From Lewinellaceae bacterium (GTDB taxonomy: Bacteria; Bacteroidota; Bacteroidia; Chitinophagales; Saprospiraceae): DNA of 64,000 bases. Every line of letters starts with the position of its first letter. Positions within the stretch are counted from its first letter, which is position 1. Shown one piece after another: positions 1-8,506 of this stretch. The notes under the pieces are model-generated. The model saw only the letters and a program-made list of their open reading frames with translations. It was not told the DNA's origin and searched no databases. A program made the translations under genes and the position numbers. The stretch spans positions 124,001 through 188,000 of the forward strand of contig JADJSY010000083.1 of the NCBI GenBank assembly GCA_016711435.1, written 5' to 3'.

Positions 1-381
1 GGCAATCATACCCTCCAACACCTGAATGGCTGGAAAACGGATACGGATACATACCTCCAAAACGTACAACTATGCGCCAACCTGGTTCCCGGTAATTTAT
101 TTCGCCCGCCTTATGGCCGCCTGCGCACTACCCAGGCTACTGCCTTAAAAAAAAATTACCAGATCGTTCTGTGGGACGTCTTGAGCGGCGATTTTGACCG
201 GGGCATTTCACCACAAAAATGTTTCAACAATATCAGGCGGCACGCCCGGCCGGGTTCAATTGTCGTACTGCACGACAGCCTGAAAGCAGAACGCCATCTT
301 CGATACGCCCTGCCGGCGTTGCTTGATTTCTATGCCGGGAAAGGATGGCGGTTTGAGCGTGTTTTGGTGTTTAGTGTTTAG
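1..381 (+). CDS. Polysaccharide deacetylase (NodB homology), C-terminal part
   Basis: The frame is open from base 1, so the 5' end lies outside the window. The visible 126 residues carry the metal-binding motif GNHTLQH near the start, then FRPPYGR, LWDVLSGDFD and GSIVVLHD, which are the ordered motifs of the NodB/carbohydrate esterase 4 fold. The family removes N- or O-acetyl groups from polymers such as peptidoglycan or chitin-like glycans; the substrate cannot be read from the sequence. The stop codon TAG merges directly into the tandem words of the downstream intergenic repeat, so the last residues (VLVFSV) may derive partly from that repeat. The next gene is convergent. Confidence 0.88.
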   Translation, partial: GNHTLQHLNGWKTDTDTYLQNVQLCANLVPGNLFRPPYGRLRTTQATALKKNYQIVLWDVLSGDFDRGISPQKCFNNIRRHARPGSIVVLHDSLKAERHLRYALPALLDFYAGKGWRFERVLVFSV

Positions 382-595
382 GGCGCGTTGCCTTTGGCAG
401 TAGTGGGTAGTTTGGCCAAATGGTGACTATATTTGGGGCGGCGGGGTGTGGGGTTTCGGGGGGGGGGGGGTTTCTCGACTTTTAAGTTTAGTAAACGTAT
501 CCTCGGCTAACCATGCACAAAACCTAACGGCGCAAACTATAACTAAGGCCAAAAGTTACCACCCCTAAACACTAAACACCATACCCTAAACACCA
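359..595. repeat. Intergenic inverted repeat, 'TTTGGTGTTTAG' family
   Basis: The left arm has tandem words of the type GTGTTTAGTGTTTAGGG and the right arm has CCCTAAACACTAAACACC. The spacer is about 180 bp and includes a run of 13 G at 458-470. The element fills the whole gap between two convergent genes. Related copies lie at 11522-11650, 14660-14925 and 62521-62698; they share a core rich in GGGCGC and GCCTTTGGCA. Confidence 0.8.
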
Positions 596-1920
596 TCAAA
601 CAGCTCTATTAGCGTCAAACTGCTCCAGATAATCGGCCACCCGGCGCAGGAAAGAGCCGCCCAGGCTACCATCCACAACGCGGTGATCGTAGGAAAGAGA
701 CAGGAACATCATCTGCCGGATCGCGATAACGTCGCCGTATTGCGTTTCGAGCACCGCCGGTTTTTTGCGGATCGCTCCGGCAGCCAAAATAGCCACCTGC
801 GGTTGATTGATGATCGGCGTACCCATCACATTGCCGAACGTACCTACATTGGTGAGGGTAAAAGTACCACCCTGAATATCTTCCGGTTTGAGCTGGTTTT
901 GCCGCGCCCGGGCGGCCAGGTCATTTACCTGTTTAGTCAAACCGGCCAGGTTCAGCAGATCGGCATTTTTAATCACCGGGACGATCAGGTTGCCCGAGGG
1001 CAATGCGGCAGCCATCCCAATGTTGATGTCTTTTTAACGATGATGCGGGTGCCGTCCACAGAAATATTAATCATCGGGAAATCGCGGATCGCCCGGGCGA
1101 TGGCTTCTATAAATATAGGTGTAAACGTGATGTTTTCGCCGTACTGTTTTTTAAACGGTTCTTTCACCCGGTTGCGCCAGTTGACCATGTCGGTTACATC
1201 CACCTCTACAAATGAAGTGACGTGCGGACTGGTCTGTTTACTCATCACCATGTGGTCGGCAATGAGTTTGCGCATCCGGTCCATTTCTACAATCTCGACA
1301 TTGCCGCTTACGCTGACCGCCGGTGCCGTTTTCGCTATAGCAGGCGGCGTTGCAACTACGGCAGGCGCTACCGGTGCGGTAGCCGTTTGGCCGCTACCCT
1401 GGCGATGGGCGACATAAGCCAGCATATCTTTTTTTGTAACGCGCCCATCCTGGCCGGAGCCGGGAATGGCTTCGAGTTCTGCCTGGCTGATGCGTTCTTC
1501 TTTGGCAATGGTGCGTACCAGCGGCGAATAAAACCTGCCTGAAGCGCCGATAGCAAGTGGTTGCTGCACCATCGCTGATTCTGACGCTGGGACGTATGGC
1601 ACTGCCGCCGCTTCGCTGTGGCCATTCGACGGGGTCGGCTGGCTTATAGCGGGCGATGCGGCAGGCTGGGCGTTGGCAGCATCGGTTTCAATGATTGCAA
1701 TCACCTTGTTGATGGGCACGACATCATCTTCCTGAAAAAGAATTTCCACCAGTACGCCGGCTACCGGAGACGGCACTTCGCTGTCCACTTTGTCCGTGGC
1801 AATATCAAGCACTGCTTCATCGAGGTCGATGCGCTCACCGGTTTTTTTGCGCCATTTCAAGATGGTGGCTTCCATGATACTTTCGCCCATTTTGGGCATT
1901 ACGAGTTCGACACGAGCCAT
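596..1920 (-). CDS. 2-oxoacid dehydrogenase E2 (dihydrolipoamide acyltransferase), frameshifted
   Basis: E2 subunit of a pyruvate or branched-chain 2-oxoacid dehydrogenase; it transfers the acyl group from lipoyl to CoA. From the start at 1920 (MARVELVMPKMGES) the order is a lipoyl domain with the lipoylated lysine in ATDKVDSE, a Pro/Ala linker, an E3-binding domain (SPLVRTIAKEERI), then the catalytic domain ending in SYDHRVVDG. The catalytic domain is split: one frame runs 1920 to about 1035 and the second runs 1015 to 596. Adding one A to the five-A run at 1031-1035 (minus strand) restores VKKDINIGMAAALPSGN, the expected sequence. This may be a sequencing error or a fresh mutation. No E1 or E3 gene is adjacent, so the specific complex is unknown. 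Confidence 0.85.
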
Positions 1921-2007
1921 ATTGCAAAAGGTGGGAAAGAAGATGCCATACCCTGACAATCCCTGATCCCGTTTTTATGGTTTGATAATAATTTGGTTAA
2001 AGCAGCG

Positions 2008-2015
2008 CAAAGGTA
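2008..2015 (-). promoter_or_regulatory. -7 box TACCTTTG upstream of the E2 gene
   Basis: The minus strand reads TACCTTTG, matching the Bacteroidota -7 consensus TAnnTTTG. It lies 87 bp before the E2 start. No clear -33 TTTG is visible. Confidence 0.45.
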
Positions 2016-2095
2016 CTACTCTCGTCGGGAGTTGGCGAGGAGAGTTGGCAGTTTTAGAATAAAATTTTGTCAGGAAATCTCAACTTTGCCCCGTC

Positions 2096-2725
2096 ATGGA
2101 ATATATCAAAAACATCATTTTCGATTTCGGCAATGTCCTCATGGACCTCGACCTGCCGGCTGTCGAACGGGAATTTCAGCGCTTATGGGGCGATCAATTT
2201 GAACAGGCGCGCGCTAAACTCGGTCGGGACCATATCTTTGAACTGTATGAAACGGGCGGACTCAGCACGGATGAGTTTGTAGCAGCCATTCGTTTTGCCG
2301 GGCCTTCTCCGCTTTCCAAAGAGCAGGTCGTGCAGGCCTGGAACTCGATTTTTATCGGTATGCCCAAACACCGTTTCGATTTCCTGCTCCGGCTCCGGCA
2401 GCGTTATAAATTGTTCCTGCTCAGCAATATCAATGACCTGCACGAGCGCTGGATAGCCGACTACATGGTGCGGGAACACCAAATTCACGACTATGAATTG
2501 AAATATTTTGACGGCGTGTATTTCTCACACCTCATTCGCCTGCGCAAACCTGACCGCGACATTTATGAATATGTCCTGGCCGACGATGAAATCCTGGCAG
2601 GAGAATCTGTTTTTTTCGACGACCTCGAAATCAATGTGGAGGCGGCCCGCCAAACAGGCATTCAGGCATTTTTACATCCGGCAGGCACCGAAATAGCCAG
2701 TCATATCCAACTTATTTTACCATAA
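2096..2725 (+). CDS. HAD-superfamily hydrolase (subfamily IA, YihX-like)
   Basis: A 209-residue protein with all four HAD motifs in order: motif I FDFGNVLMD at residues 9-17, motif II LLSN near residue 105, the motif III lysine in RKPD near 145, and motif IV FFDD near 170. The helical cap lies between motifs I and II. Such enzymes hydrolyse small phosphate esters through an aspartyl-phosphate. In motif I the second acidic position is Asn (DFGN), as in the YihX branch. The gene is divergent from the E2 gene. The substrate is not predictable. Confidence 0.85.
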   Translation: MEYIKNIIFDFGNVLMDLDLPAVEREFQRLWGDQFEQARAKLGRDHIFELYETGGLSTDEFVAAIRFAGPSPLSKEQVVQAWNSIFIGMPKHRFDFLLRLRQRYKLFLLSNINDLHERWIADYMVREHQIHDYELKYFDGVYFSHLIRLRKPDRDIYEYVLADDEILAGESVFFDDLEINVEAARQTGIQAFLHPAGTEIASHIQLILP

Positions 2726-2746
2726 AAAAAAGTGCAAAACAGCACC

Positions 2747-2806
2747 AGGCAAAAGGCCGTATAACTCATTGGCATTCATAGTCTTTAGCTGTTCGCCATT
2801 TTGCCT
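2747..2806. repeat. Inverted repeat, 'GGCAAAAGGC' family
   Basis: AGGCAAAAGGC at 2747-2757 pairs with GCCATTTTGCCT at 2795-2806 with one bulge. It follows the HAD stop codon by about 20 bp and may act as a terminator. Similar purine-rich words recur at 9181, 18410, 19786 and 61156. Confidence 0.45.
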
Positions 2807-2888
2807 TTTTCACTGGCCGCCTTATATTGCTGCGCCAATCAGGTGTAGAAATTTATTGTCAGACAAGCGACATTACCCGCAAACTTTC

Positions 2889-2896
2889 TACATTTG
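2889..2896 (+). promoter_or_regulatory. -7 box TACATTTG upstream of mltA
   Basis: It matches TAnnTTTG and lies 25 bp before the mltA start codon. No good TTTG is seen at the -33 position. Confidence 0.4.
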
Positions 2897-2921
2897 ACAA
2901 AGCGAAAGCAATCCCTCCCGT

Positions 2922-4010
2922 ATGTCGCTGACAAAAAAAATGCTCCTCTTTGACGCGATCCCGCTGGTCGCTTGCCTGGCTACCCTTTGGATGATGCACT
3001 ACCATCAACCCAATAAGGTTCCTATTCCATTTAAAGCTCCTCCTGAAAGTGTGGTCGTCAGCAGTATTGACCGTGTCAACAATTCGGATACGGTAAAAAG
3101 GACTCAGGAGTCGCCGCAGGAACTAAAAAAAGACAACCGGCAAAAACGCAAACTTTCCCACTCCGTATTTCGCCCAGGCGGCCCTGATACGATTCCCTAC
3201 CTGGCATTTGACCCCATGATGTTGCAAGCGATGTACGAGCAGGCCAACTTTCTGCGCCGCAGCGATACGCCTGTTCGAGGCGCATCGGGCATTTCCAAAA
3301 GTGATATGCTGCGTACTGTGGAGCTGCTGCAAAGCGTACAATTACTCGATCCGAATGTGCTCCATACTACTTTTGATTTTTACAGCATTAATACGGATCT
3401 GAAAAAAGATAAGGTGCGGGTGACGGGTTATTATACGCCGTTAATAAAAGCAAGCCGCGTACAAACGCCGGAATTTCCCGTTCCCATGCTGCGCCGCCCG
3501 GAATCCGGCGTACCCAGTCCGGCTGCTATTGAAGCCGGAGCGCTGGCGGGCCAAGGTCTGGAACTGGCCTGGTTGCCTTCTCAAAAAGAACTCCGCAACG
3601 CACAGTTACAAGGTTCCTGTATGGTTGAATTTACAGATGGCAAACGCGAGCATTTCGGTTTTGGCGGTTCGGTGAGGGGCGCCGGAGGAACCTATGTGTT
3701 TTTTGAAGATGTAGGCAAAACAGTCCTCGGCGCAGGTTTTTTCCCGCTCACACCCGGTTATTCTGTGGCTGTCGACACCCGTTACATTCCCATCGGCAGC
3801 ACCCTGCTGGCCGAACTGCCTGATATAGACGCCTCCGGCAAATTGAAAGGATACATCTATCGGATCATTTTTGCCCAGGATCGGGGCGGAGCGATTAAAA
3901 CAACCAAACGGATCGACCTGTATTGTGGCCTGGGCCAAAAAGGTTTGCAGGAAGCGCGAAAAGTGAATCGTTTTGGACGACTTTGGCTACTTTTGCCGAA
4001 AGAAAAATGA
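2922..4010 (+). CDS. mltA: Membrane-bound lytic murein transglycosylase A (MltA family)
   Basis: A 362-residue protein, close to the 365 residues of E. coli MltA. It opens with a hydrophobic segment (residues 8-25) that anchors or exports it. MltA-domain sequences include VTGYYTP near residue 168 and VEFTDGKREHFGFGGSVRG near 235. The C-terminal 3D (double-psi barrel) domain has VAVDTRYIPIGS and AQDRGGAIK, where the Asp of DRGG corresponds to the catalytic acid of the family, followed by RIDLYCG. The enzyme cleaves glycan strands with formation of 1,6-anhydro-muramic ends. It sits 12 bp upstream of ddl, so the two may form a cell-wall operon. No lipobox cysteine is visible, unlike E. coli MltA. 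Confidence 0.9.
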   Translation: MSLTKKMLLFDAIPLVACLATLWMMHYHQPNKVPIPFKAPPESVVVSSIDRVNNSDTVKRTQESPQELKKDNRQKRKLSHSVFRPGGPDTIPYLAFDPMMLQAMYEQANFLRRSDTPVRGASGISKSDMLRTVELLQSVQLLDPNVLHTTFDFYSINTDLKKDKVRVTGYYTPLIKASRVQTPEFPVPMLRRPESGVPSPAAIEAGALAGQGLELAWLPSQKELRNAQLQGSCMVEFTDGKREHFGFGGSVRGAGGTYVFFEDVGKTVLGAGFFPLTPGYSVAVDTRYIPIGSTLLAELPDIDASGKLKGYIYRIIFAQDRGGAIKTTKRIDLYCGLGQKGLQEARKVNRFGRLWLLLPKEK

Positions 4011-4022
4011 TTCCTTTTTAAC

Positions 4023-4991
4023 ATGAAAAATATTGCCATTCTTACAGGAGGCGACTCCGCAGAGCGGGTGATCTCGCTCAAAAGCGGACAGGTTGTACGC
4101 GAAAATTTACCCTCCGACCGCTATCGTACTTTCCTGATAGACATTCAAAAAGCCGACTGGCGGGATCTGGATTCCGGGATTTCCATAGATAAAAATGATT
4201 TCTCCCTGCGCCTTGCCAATGGAGAAAAAATTCATTTCGACGCTGCATTTGCCGCTTTACACGGCAGTCCGCTCGAAGACGGCAAAATGCAGGGTTACCT
4301 CGAAATGATAGGCATCCCATATACTTGCTGCGACGGTTATGTGAGTGCGCTTACCATGAGTAAACACAACACTAAACTGCAACTGGCGCCCTACCAGGTT
4401 CCGATGGCGCCTTCTGAACTCTTGCAAAAAGGAGCGGCAGTGGATGTGGAGCAATTGCTTCAACTGGGCCTTCCGCTTTTTGTAAAACCCAATGACCACG
4501 GTTCCAGTTTCGGCGTAACCAAGGTAAAAACGCAGGAAGCGCTGCTGCCCGCCATTATGGAAGCATTCGGGTATAGCAATGAAGTGATGGTGGAAGCATT
4601 TATGCCGGGCCGCGAATTCTCCAACGGCGTTATGCGGGTCAACGGCGAAATCGTTGTGTTGCCTGTCACGGAAATTATTCCCGAGACCGAATTTTTTGAT
4701 TTTGCCGCCAAGTATGAAGGGAAATCAAAAGAAGTCACGCCGGCTGATTTGTCAGACGCCCTTACGCAGCAATGCAGGCAACTGACCGGCAAAATTTATG
4801 AACTGCTCAAATGCAAAGGAGTGGTTCGGATTGATTACATTCTCGTGGGCGAGACTTTTCACCTGCTCGAACCCAATACCATTCCCGGTATTTCTCCTGC
4901 CAGTATTGTGCCGCAACAGGCACAGGCGCACGGCTGGTCATTGGGACATTTTTTTTCATTGCTGATTGAAGAGTCCCTGCGTACTGCTTAG
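4023..4991 (+). CDS. ddl: D-alanine--D-alanine ligase
   Basis: An ATP-grasp ligase of 322 residues that makes D-Ala-D-Ala for peptidoglycan precursors. N-terminal GGDSAERVISLKSG matches the GGxSxERxVS signature. Other motifs are HGSPLEDGKMQGYLE, YTCCDGYVSALTMSK, the ATP-binding loop KPNDHGSSFGV, the metal and product site VVRIDYILVG, and LEPNTIPGISPASI. It follows mltA by 12 bp. Its TAG stop codon is also the first three bases of an intergenic repeat. Confidence 0.93.
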   Translation: MKNIAILTGGDSAERVISLKSGQVVRENLPSDRYRTFLIDIQKADWRDLDSGISIDKNDFSLRLANGEKIHFDAAFAALHGSPLEDGKMQGYLEMIGIPYTCCDGYVSALTMSKHNTKLQLAPYQVPMAPSELLQKGAAVDVEQLLQLGLPLFVKPNDHGSSFGVTKVKTQEALLPAIMEAFGYSNEVMVEAFMPGREFSNGVMRVNGEIVVLPVTEIIPETEFFDFAAKYEGKSKEVTPADLSDALTQQCRQLTGKIYELLKCKGVVRIDYILVGETFHLLEPNTIPGISPASIVPQQAQAHGWSLGHFFSLLIEESLRTA

Positions 4992-5069
4992 TTATCCATT
5001 ATTATTTGTTGGTTATCAGTCTTCATAATCAAGCATTTACAAAGAATTTAATCAAAACTAATTTTGCAC
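4989..5069 (+). repeat. GTTATCCGTTATTAG-type repeat with embedded promoter (copy 1)
   Basis: The element begins at the ddl stop codon (TAGTTATCC), passes through TTGGTTATCAGT and AATCAAGCATTTAC, and ends with AAAACTAATTTTGC. TAATTTTG at 5059-5066 matches TAnnTTTG, with TTTA exactly 19 bp upstream at 5036-5039. It should drive the FAH-family gene that starts at 5080. Other copies lie at 5689, 14535, 34445, 37035, 37368 and 54165. Confidence 0.75.
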
Positions 5070-5079
5070 ACGTACTAAC

Positions 5080-5691
5080 ATGAAGATATTCTGCATCGGT
5101 CGCAACTACATCGACCACGCGAAAGAACTGAACAATCCGGTGCCCTCGGAACCGCTTATTTTTATGAAGCCGCCGACGGCGCTACTGTTGAATAATCGGC
5201 ATTTTTTTCACCCCGATTTTAGTAATAACATCCATTACGAAGGGGAAATCGTGCTGCGTATTGCTAAAAACGGCCGCTCGGTGCAGCCTGAATTTGCGGG
5301 CCGCTACTACGACGCGGTGGCATTCGGAATCGATTTCACCGCACGCGATTTGCAGGATCAATTAAAAAGCAAGGGACATCCCTGGGAAATTGCCAAAGGA
5401 TTCGACCGCTCGGCCCCGCTGAGCCGGTTCATCCCGCTGGAGGAGTTGAGTAATGCCGGCGATATTCATTTTCAATTGAAAAAAAACGGCGAAGTAGTAC
5501 AGGACGGCCACACGCGCGACCTGATTTTTAGTTTTGACACCTTGATTTGCCATATTTCCCGTTATTTCACGCTTCACAAAGGCGATTACGTGTTTACGGG
5601 CACTCCGGCAGGCGTCGGCCCCGTCCAAATCGGCGATGTCCTGGAAGGTTTTATAGAAGGCGAGCGTTTGCTGCTGTGTAATGTTAAGTAG
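5080..5691 (+). CDS. Fumarylacetoacetate hydrolase family protein (acylpyruvase-like)
   Basis: A short FAH-fold enzyme of 203 residues, the size of the FAHD1/YcgM branch rather than true fumarylacetoacetase. It starts KIFCIGRNYIDHAKEL and has HYEGEIVLRI with the metal-binding glutamates, FGIDFTARDLQ, and GTPAGVGPVQIGD near the C-terminus. The branch hydrolyses acylpyruvates or decarboxylates oxaloacetate; the precise substrate is uncertain. The promoter of the preceding repeat ends 13 bp before the ATG, giving a very short leader. Confidence 0.87.
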   Translation: MKIFCIGRNYIDHAKELNNPVPSEPLIFMKPPTALLLNNRHFFHPDFSNNIHYEGEIVLRIAKNGRSVQPEFAGRYYDAVAFGIDFTARDLQDQLKSKGHPWEIAKGFDRSAPLSRFIPLEELSNAGDIHFQLKKNGEVVQDGHTRDLIFSFDTLICHISRYFTLHKGDYVFTGTPAGVGPVQIGDVLEGFIEGERLLLCNVK

Positions 5692-5840
5692 TTATCCGTT
5701 AGTAGTTATTGGTTATCCGTGTTGTAGCGGAGAGGTGTCATTTGCGACGCAGGAGCAAGTGACATCTCGTAGCGGAAACCTGCTGGAAAACGGCCGTTTC
5801 GAGATGTCACCTCCTTCCTACGTCAGGAGATGACACCTCT
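5689..5840. repeat. Partial GTTATCC repeat followed by an AGAGGTGTCA inverted repeat
   Basis: Immediately after the FAH stop codon lies a partial copy of the GTTATCCGTTA element (5689-5723). It is followed by an imperfect inverted repeat whose outer arms AGAGGTGTCA and TGACACCTCT span 5731-5840. Internal GTGACATCTCG and CGAGATGTCAC form a second nested pair. The stretch to 5907 has no gene. Confidence 0.7.
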
Positions 5841-5907
5841 TCACTACCCTTAAGTCAACCACATTGCCATAAACCCTTCAATTACAAACGCATAAATTTT
5901 TTAAGCA

Positions 5908-7200
5908 ATGAAGTCCTTGTATTCCTTGATTCTGAGCATCCTCTCCCTGTCAACCCTGGCAGCCCAGCAGCCCGTTCCCGCTCCGGCACAAAAATCACCT
6001 ATCCTGATTTTCGGGGCAGTAGCGCACATAGGCGATGGAACGGTCATTGAGAACAGCGCCATCGCATTTGAAAACGGCAAACTGACCATGGTAGCTGATG
6101 CGACTATAATTCGGATAGACAGGACGAGGTTCTCCAAAATATTTGACGCTTCGGGAAAACACGTTTATCCGGGATTTATCGCTCCTAACGCACAACTGGG
6201 TTTGATTGAAATCGACGCAGCCCGACCTACTTTGGATGCCGCAGATATTGGCGCTTTCAACCCCCAGCTGCGTTCCATCGTCGCTTACAATACGGACTCG
6301 GAGGTGTTGCCTACCATTCGTTCCAACGGTGTTTTGCTGGCACAGATCGTACCCACCGGCGGCACACTTTCCGGCGCCTCCACGGTGGTACAACTTGACG
6401 CCTGGAACTGGGAAGATGCGGCATACAGCATCGACGAGGGCCTGCACCTCCGGTGGCCTGCGCCCCGCAGTAACAGCGGTTTTCAGACCCTGACGCCTGA
6501 ACAACAGCGGGGCGACACGTACGAAAAGTCAGTACGGGAAATGCACGCTTTTTTTGAAGAAGCCCGGGCATACGCACAACAGTCGGCGCAGGAAGTAAAA
6601 AACCTGAAATTTGAAGCCATGCGCAGTTTGTTTGATCAAAAGAAACCGCTCTATATCCATACGAATAATGCCAAAACCATACAGGAATCGGTGCTTTTTG
6701 CCGAAAAGTATGGCTTGAAGGCTGTGTTGGTCGGAGCTACAGACGCCTGGATGGTCACCGATTTTTTAAAGAGCCATAATATCCCGGTCATTCTTTCCAG
6801 CACACACAGCCTGCCTACCCGCGATGACGATGATGTGGACCAGGCTTATAAAACAGCCGTACAACTGCACGAAAAAGGCATTTTGTTTGCGTTTTCGCAC
6901 AAATTGGCGTGGCAACAACGCAACCTTGCTTTTCAGGCAGGTCAAGCCGTTGGTTTCGGTCTGCCCAAAGAAGCCGCCGTACAGGCACTGACCCTCCATA
7001 CCGCGCAGATCATGGGTATCGCCGATCGCTGCGGCTCCCTCACGGTTGGGAAAGATGCCACCCTTTTCATCAGCGAAGGCGATGCCCTCGATATGCGCAG
7101 CAGTCAGGTGACGGCAGCCTTTATTCAAGGCCGGGAAATCAACCTGGACAACAAGCACAAGCAACTTTCCCGGCGTTTTGATGCGAAATACAAACAATGA
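5908..7200 (+). CDS. Secreted amidohydrolase-fold protein lacking the HxH metal motif
   Basis: 430 residues with a signal peptide (hydrophobic residues 4-18, cleavage near TLAAQQ). The start of the fold, an amidohydrolase beta-sandwich, is clear (ILIFGAVAHIGDGTVIENSAI). The end is also typical (LTLHTAQIMGIAD, then GSLTVGKDATLFI). Where active members have PGFIDxHxH, this protein reads YPGFIAPNAQLGL, so both metal-binding histidines are absent. It may be a non-catalytic paralogue or use another site; similar degenerate members occur in Bacteroidota. A second, apparently intact amidohydrolase lies at 62700-64000. Confidence 0.78.
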   Translation: MKSLYSLILSILSLSTLAAQQPVPAPAQKSPILIFGAVAHIGDGTVIENSAIAFENGKLTMVADATIIRIDRTRFSKIFDASGKHVYPGFIAPNAQLGLIEIDAARPTLDAADIGAFNPQLRSIVAYNTDSEVLPTIRSNGVLLAQIVPTGGTLSGASTVVQLDAWNWEDAAYSIDEGLHLRWPAPRSNSGFQTLTPEQQRGDTYEKSVREMHAFFEEARAYAQQSAQEVKNLKFEAMRSLFDQKKPLYIHTNNAKTIQESVLFAEKYGLKAVLVGATDAWMVTDFLKSHNIPVILSSTHSLPTRDDDDVDQAYKTAVQLHEKGILFAFSHKLAWQQRNLAFQAGQAVGFGLPKEAAVQALTLHTAQIMGIADRCGSLTVGKDATLFISEGDALDMRSSQVTAAFIQGREINLDNKHKQLSRRFDAKYKQ

Positions 7201-7237
7201 TCTGTCAATTATCGGGGACTTTAATACAGAGGATGCG

Positions 7238-7245
7238 TAACTTTG
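7238..7245 (+). promoter_or_regulatory. -7 box TAACTTTG upstream of the hydroxyacyl-CoA dehydrogenase gene
   Basis: It matches TAnnTTTG and lies 33 bp before the ATG at 7279. The -33 element is weak. Confidence 0.4.
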
Positions 7246-7278
7246 CAGCCCTTTTTATTAGCCAGTAACCCAAAATAT

Positions 7279-8442
7279 ATGGACTCGATTGGTATTCTTG
7301 GCGCAGGCGCCATGGGCAGCGGTATCGCGCAGGTGGCTGCCGCTGCAGGGCACGACGTTGTAGTTTGCGATAACCTCACCATTGCGCTTTCCAAAGCAGG
7401 TAAAAATATCCAGGCGACCCTGAAAATGCTGGTAGAGCGCGGTAAAATAGCCGATGCGGAAGCCTACTCGCTTTTTAGCCGGATCAAATTTACCGACCAC
7501 ATGAGCGAATTCCGCAATTGCTCTCTTGTGATCGAGGCTATTCAGGAAGATATTGAGCAAAAACAGATCGCTTTCAAAAGTATGGAAGCCATTGTAGAAG
7601 AGACGGCTATCATTGCCAGCAACACCTCTTCTCTTTCTATTTCTGCCATGGGCGCACATTTGCGTCATCCCGAGCGCATCCTGGGCGTACACTTTTTCAA
7701 CCCCGCGCCTATGATGCGCCTGGTCGAAATTATACCCGCACTGCAAACCAAACCGGAAATTGTGGAACGCGGCAAAGAACTCATCAGTAGTTGGGGGAAA
7801 ACAACCGTGCTGGCCAAAGATACGCCCGGATTTATTGTCAACCGCGTCGCCCGGCCTTACTATGGAGAAGCGCTGCGCATACTCGATGAAGGTATTGCCA
7901 ATATTGCAACCATCGACTGGGCCATGCGCGACCTGGCGGGTTTTCGTATGGGGCCTTTTGAACTCATGGATTTTATCGGAAACGATATTAATTATGCCGT
8001 GACGGAAGTGGTTTTTCAAAATTTTTATTTTGACCCGCGTTACAAACCCTCTTTCACCCAAAAACGTTTGGTGGATGCACACTTTTTCGGTCGCAAAACG
8101 TCCCGCGGATTTTATGATTACCGGGAAGGCGCCTTCTGGCCCGAACCCGTCAAAGACACAACCCTGGGCGCGGAAATAGCCAATCGTATTATTGCCATGC
8201 TCATCAATGAAGCCTCCGATGCGCTCTACTGGCGCATTGCCAGCCGCGATGATATTGACCTGGCGATGACCCGCGGCGTAAATTATCCCAAAGGTTTGCT
8301 GGCCTGGGCCGACGAAATCGGTATCTCCGTCATTGTTGAAAAACTGGATTCGCTTTATGTCGAATACCTGGAAGACCGTTATCGCTGTAGCCCGCTCTTG
8401 CGCAAAATGCAGCGCCAGGGCCTGACTTTTTACGAAAAATAG
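7279..8442 (+). CDS. 3-hydroxyacyl-CoA dehydrogenase
   Basis: Start chosen at the ATG at 7279, because an upstream TTG at 7243 adds residues that do not belong to the fold. The N-terminus is a Rossmann NAD site (IGILGAGAMGSGIAQVAAAAG). Family signatures follow: SNTSSLSISAMG, HFFNPAPMMRLVEII and DTPGFIVNRVARPYYGEAL. Two C-terminal 3HCDH domains complete 387 residues, the size of PaaH/FadB-type single-function enzymes. It oxidises (S)-3-hydroxyacyl-CoA in beta-oxidation or aromatic degradation. No thiolase or hydratase gene is next to it. Confidence 0.9.
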   Translation: MDSIGILGAGAMGSGIAQVAAAAGHDVVVCDNLTIALSKAGKNIQATLKMLVERGKIADAEAYSLFSRIKFTDHMSEFRNCSLVIEAIQEDIEQKQIAFKSMEAIVEETAIIASNTSSLSISAMGAHLRHPERILGVHFFNPAPMMRLVEIIPALQTKPEIVERGKELISSWGKTTVLAKDTPGFIVNRVARPYYGEALRILDEGIANIATIDWAMRDLAGFRMGPFELMDFIGNDINYAVTEVVFQNFYFDPRYKPSFTQKRLVDAHFFGRKTSRGFYDYREGAFWPEPVKDTTLGAEIANRIIAMLINEASDALYWRIASRDDIDLAMTRGVNYPKGLLAWADEIGISVIVEKLDSLYVEYLEDRYRCSPLLRKMQRQGLTFYEK

Positions 8443-8506
8443 TAACCTATGATTCGCATAACTAGTAACATAGGGGCAGCGCCCCGGTAATATTTGTAGT
8501 AGCTAC

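Noticed and set aside
359..595. Repeat arrays read as a CRISPR
   Set aside because: The words are 7-14 bp, directly adjacent and imperfect, and form inverted arms. There are no regular unique spacers and no cas genes.
683..1417. Long plus-strand open frame opposite the E2 gene
   Set aside because: It is antisense to conserved lipoyl and catalytic domains and has no recognisable protein features; such frames are a by-product of codon bias.
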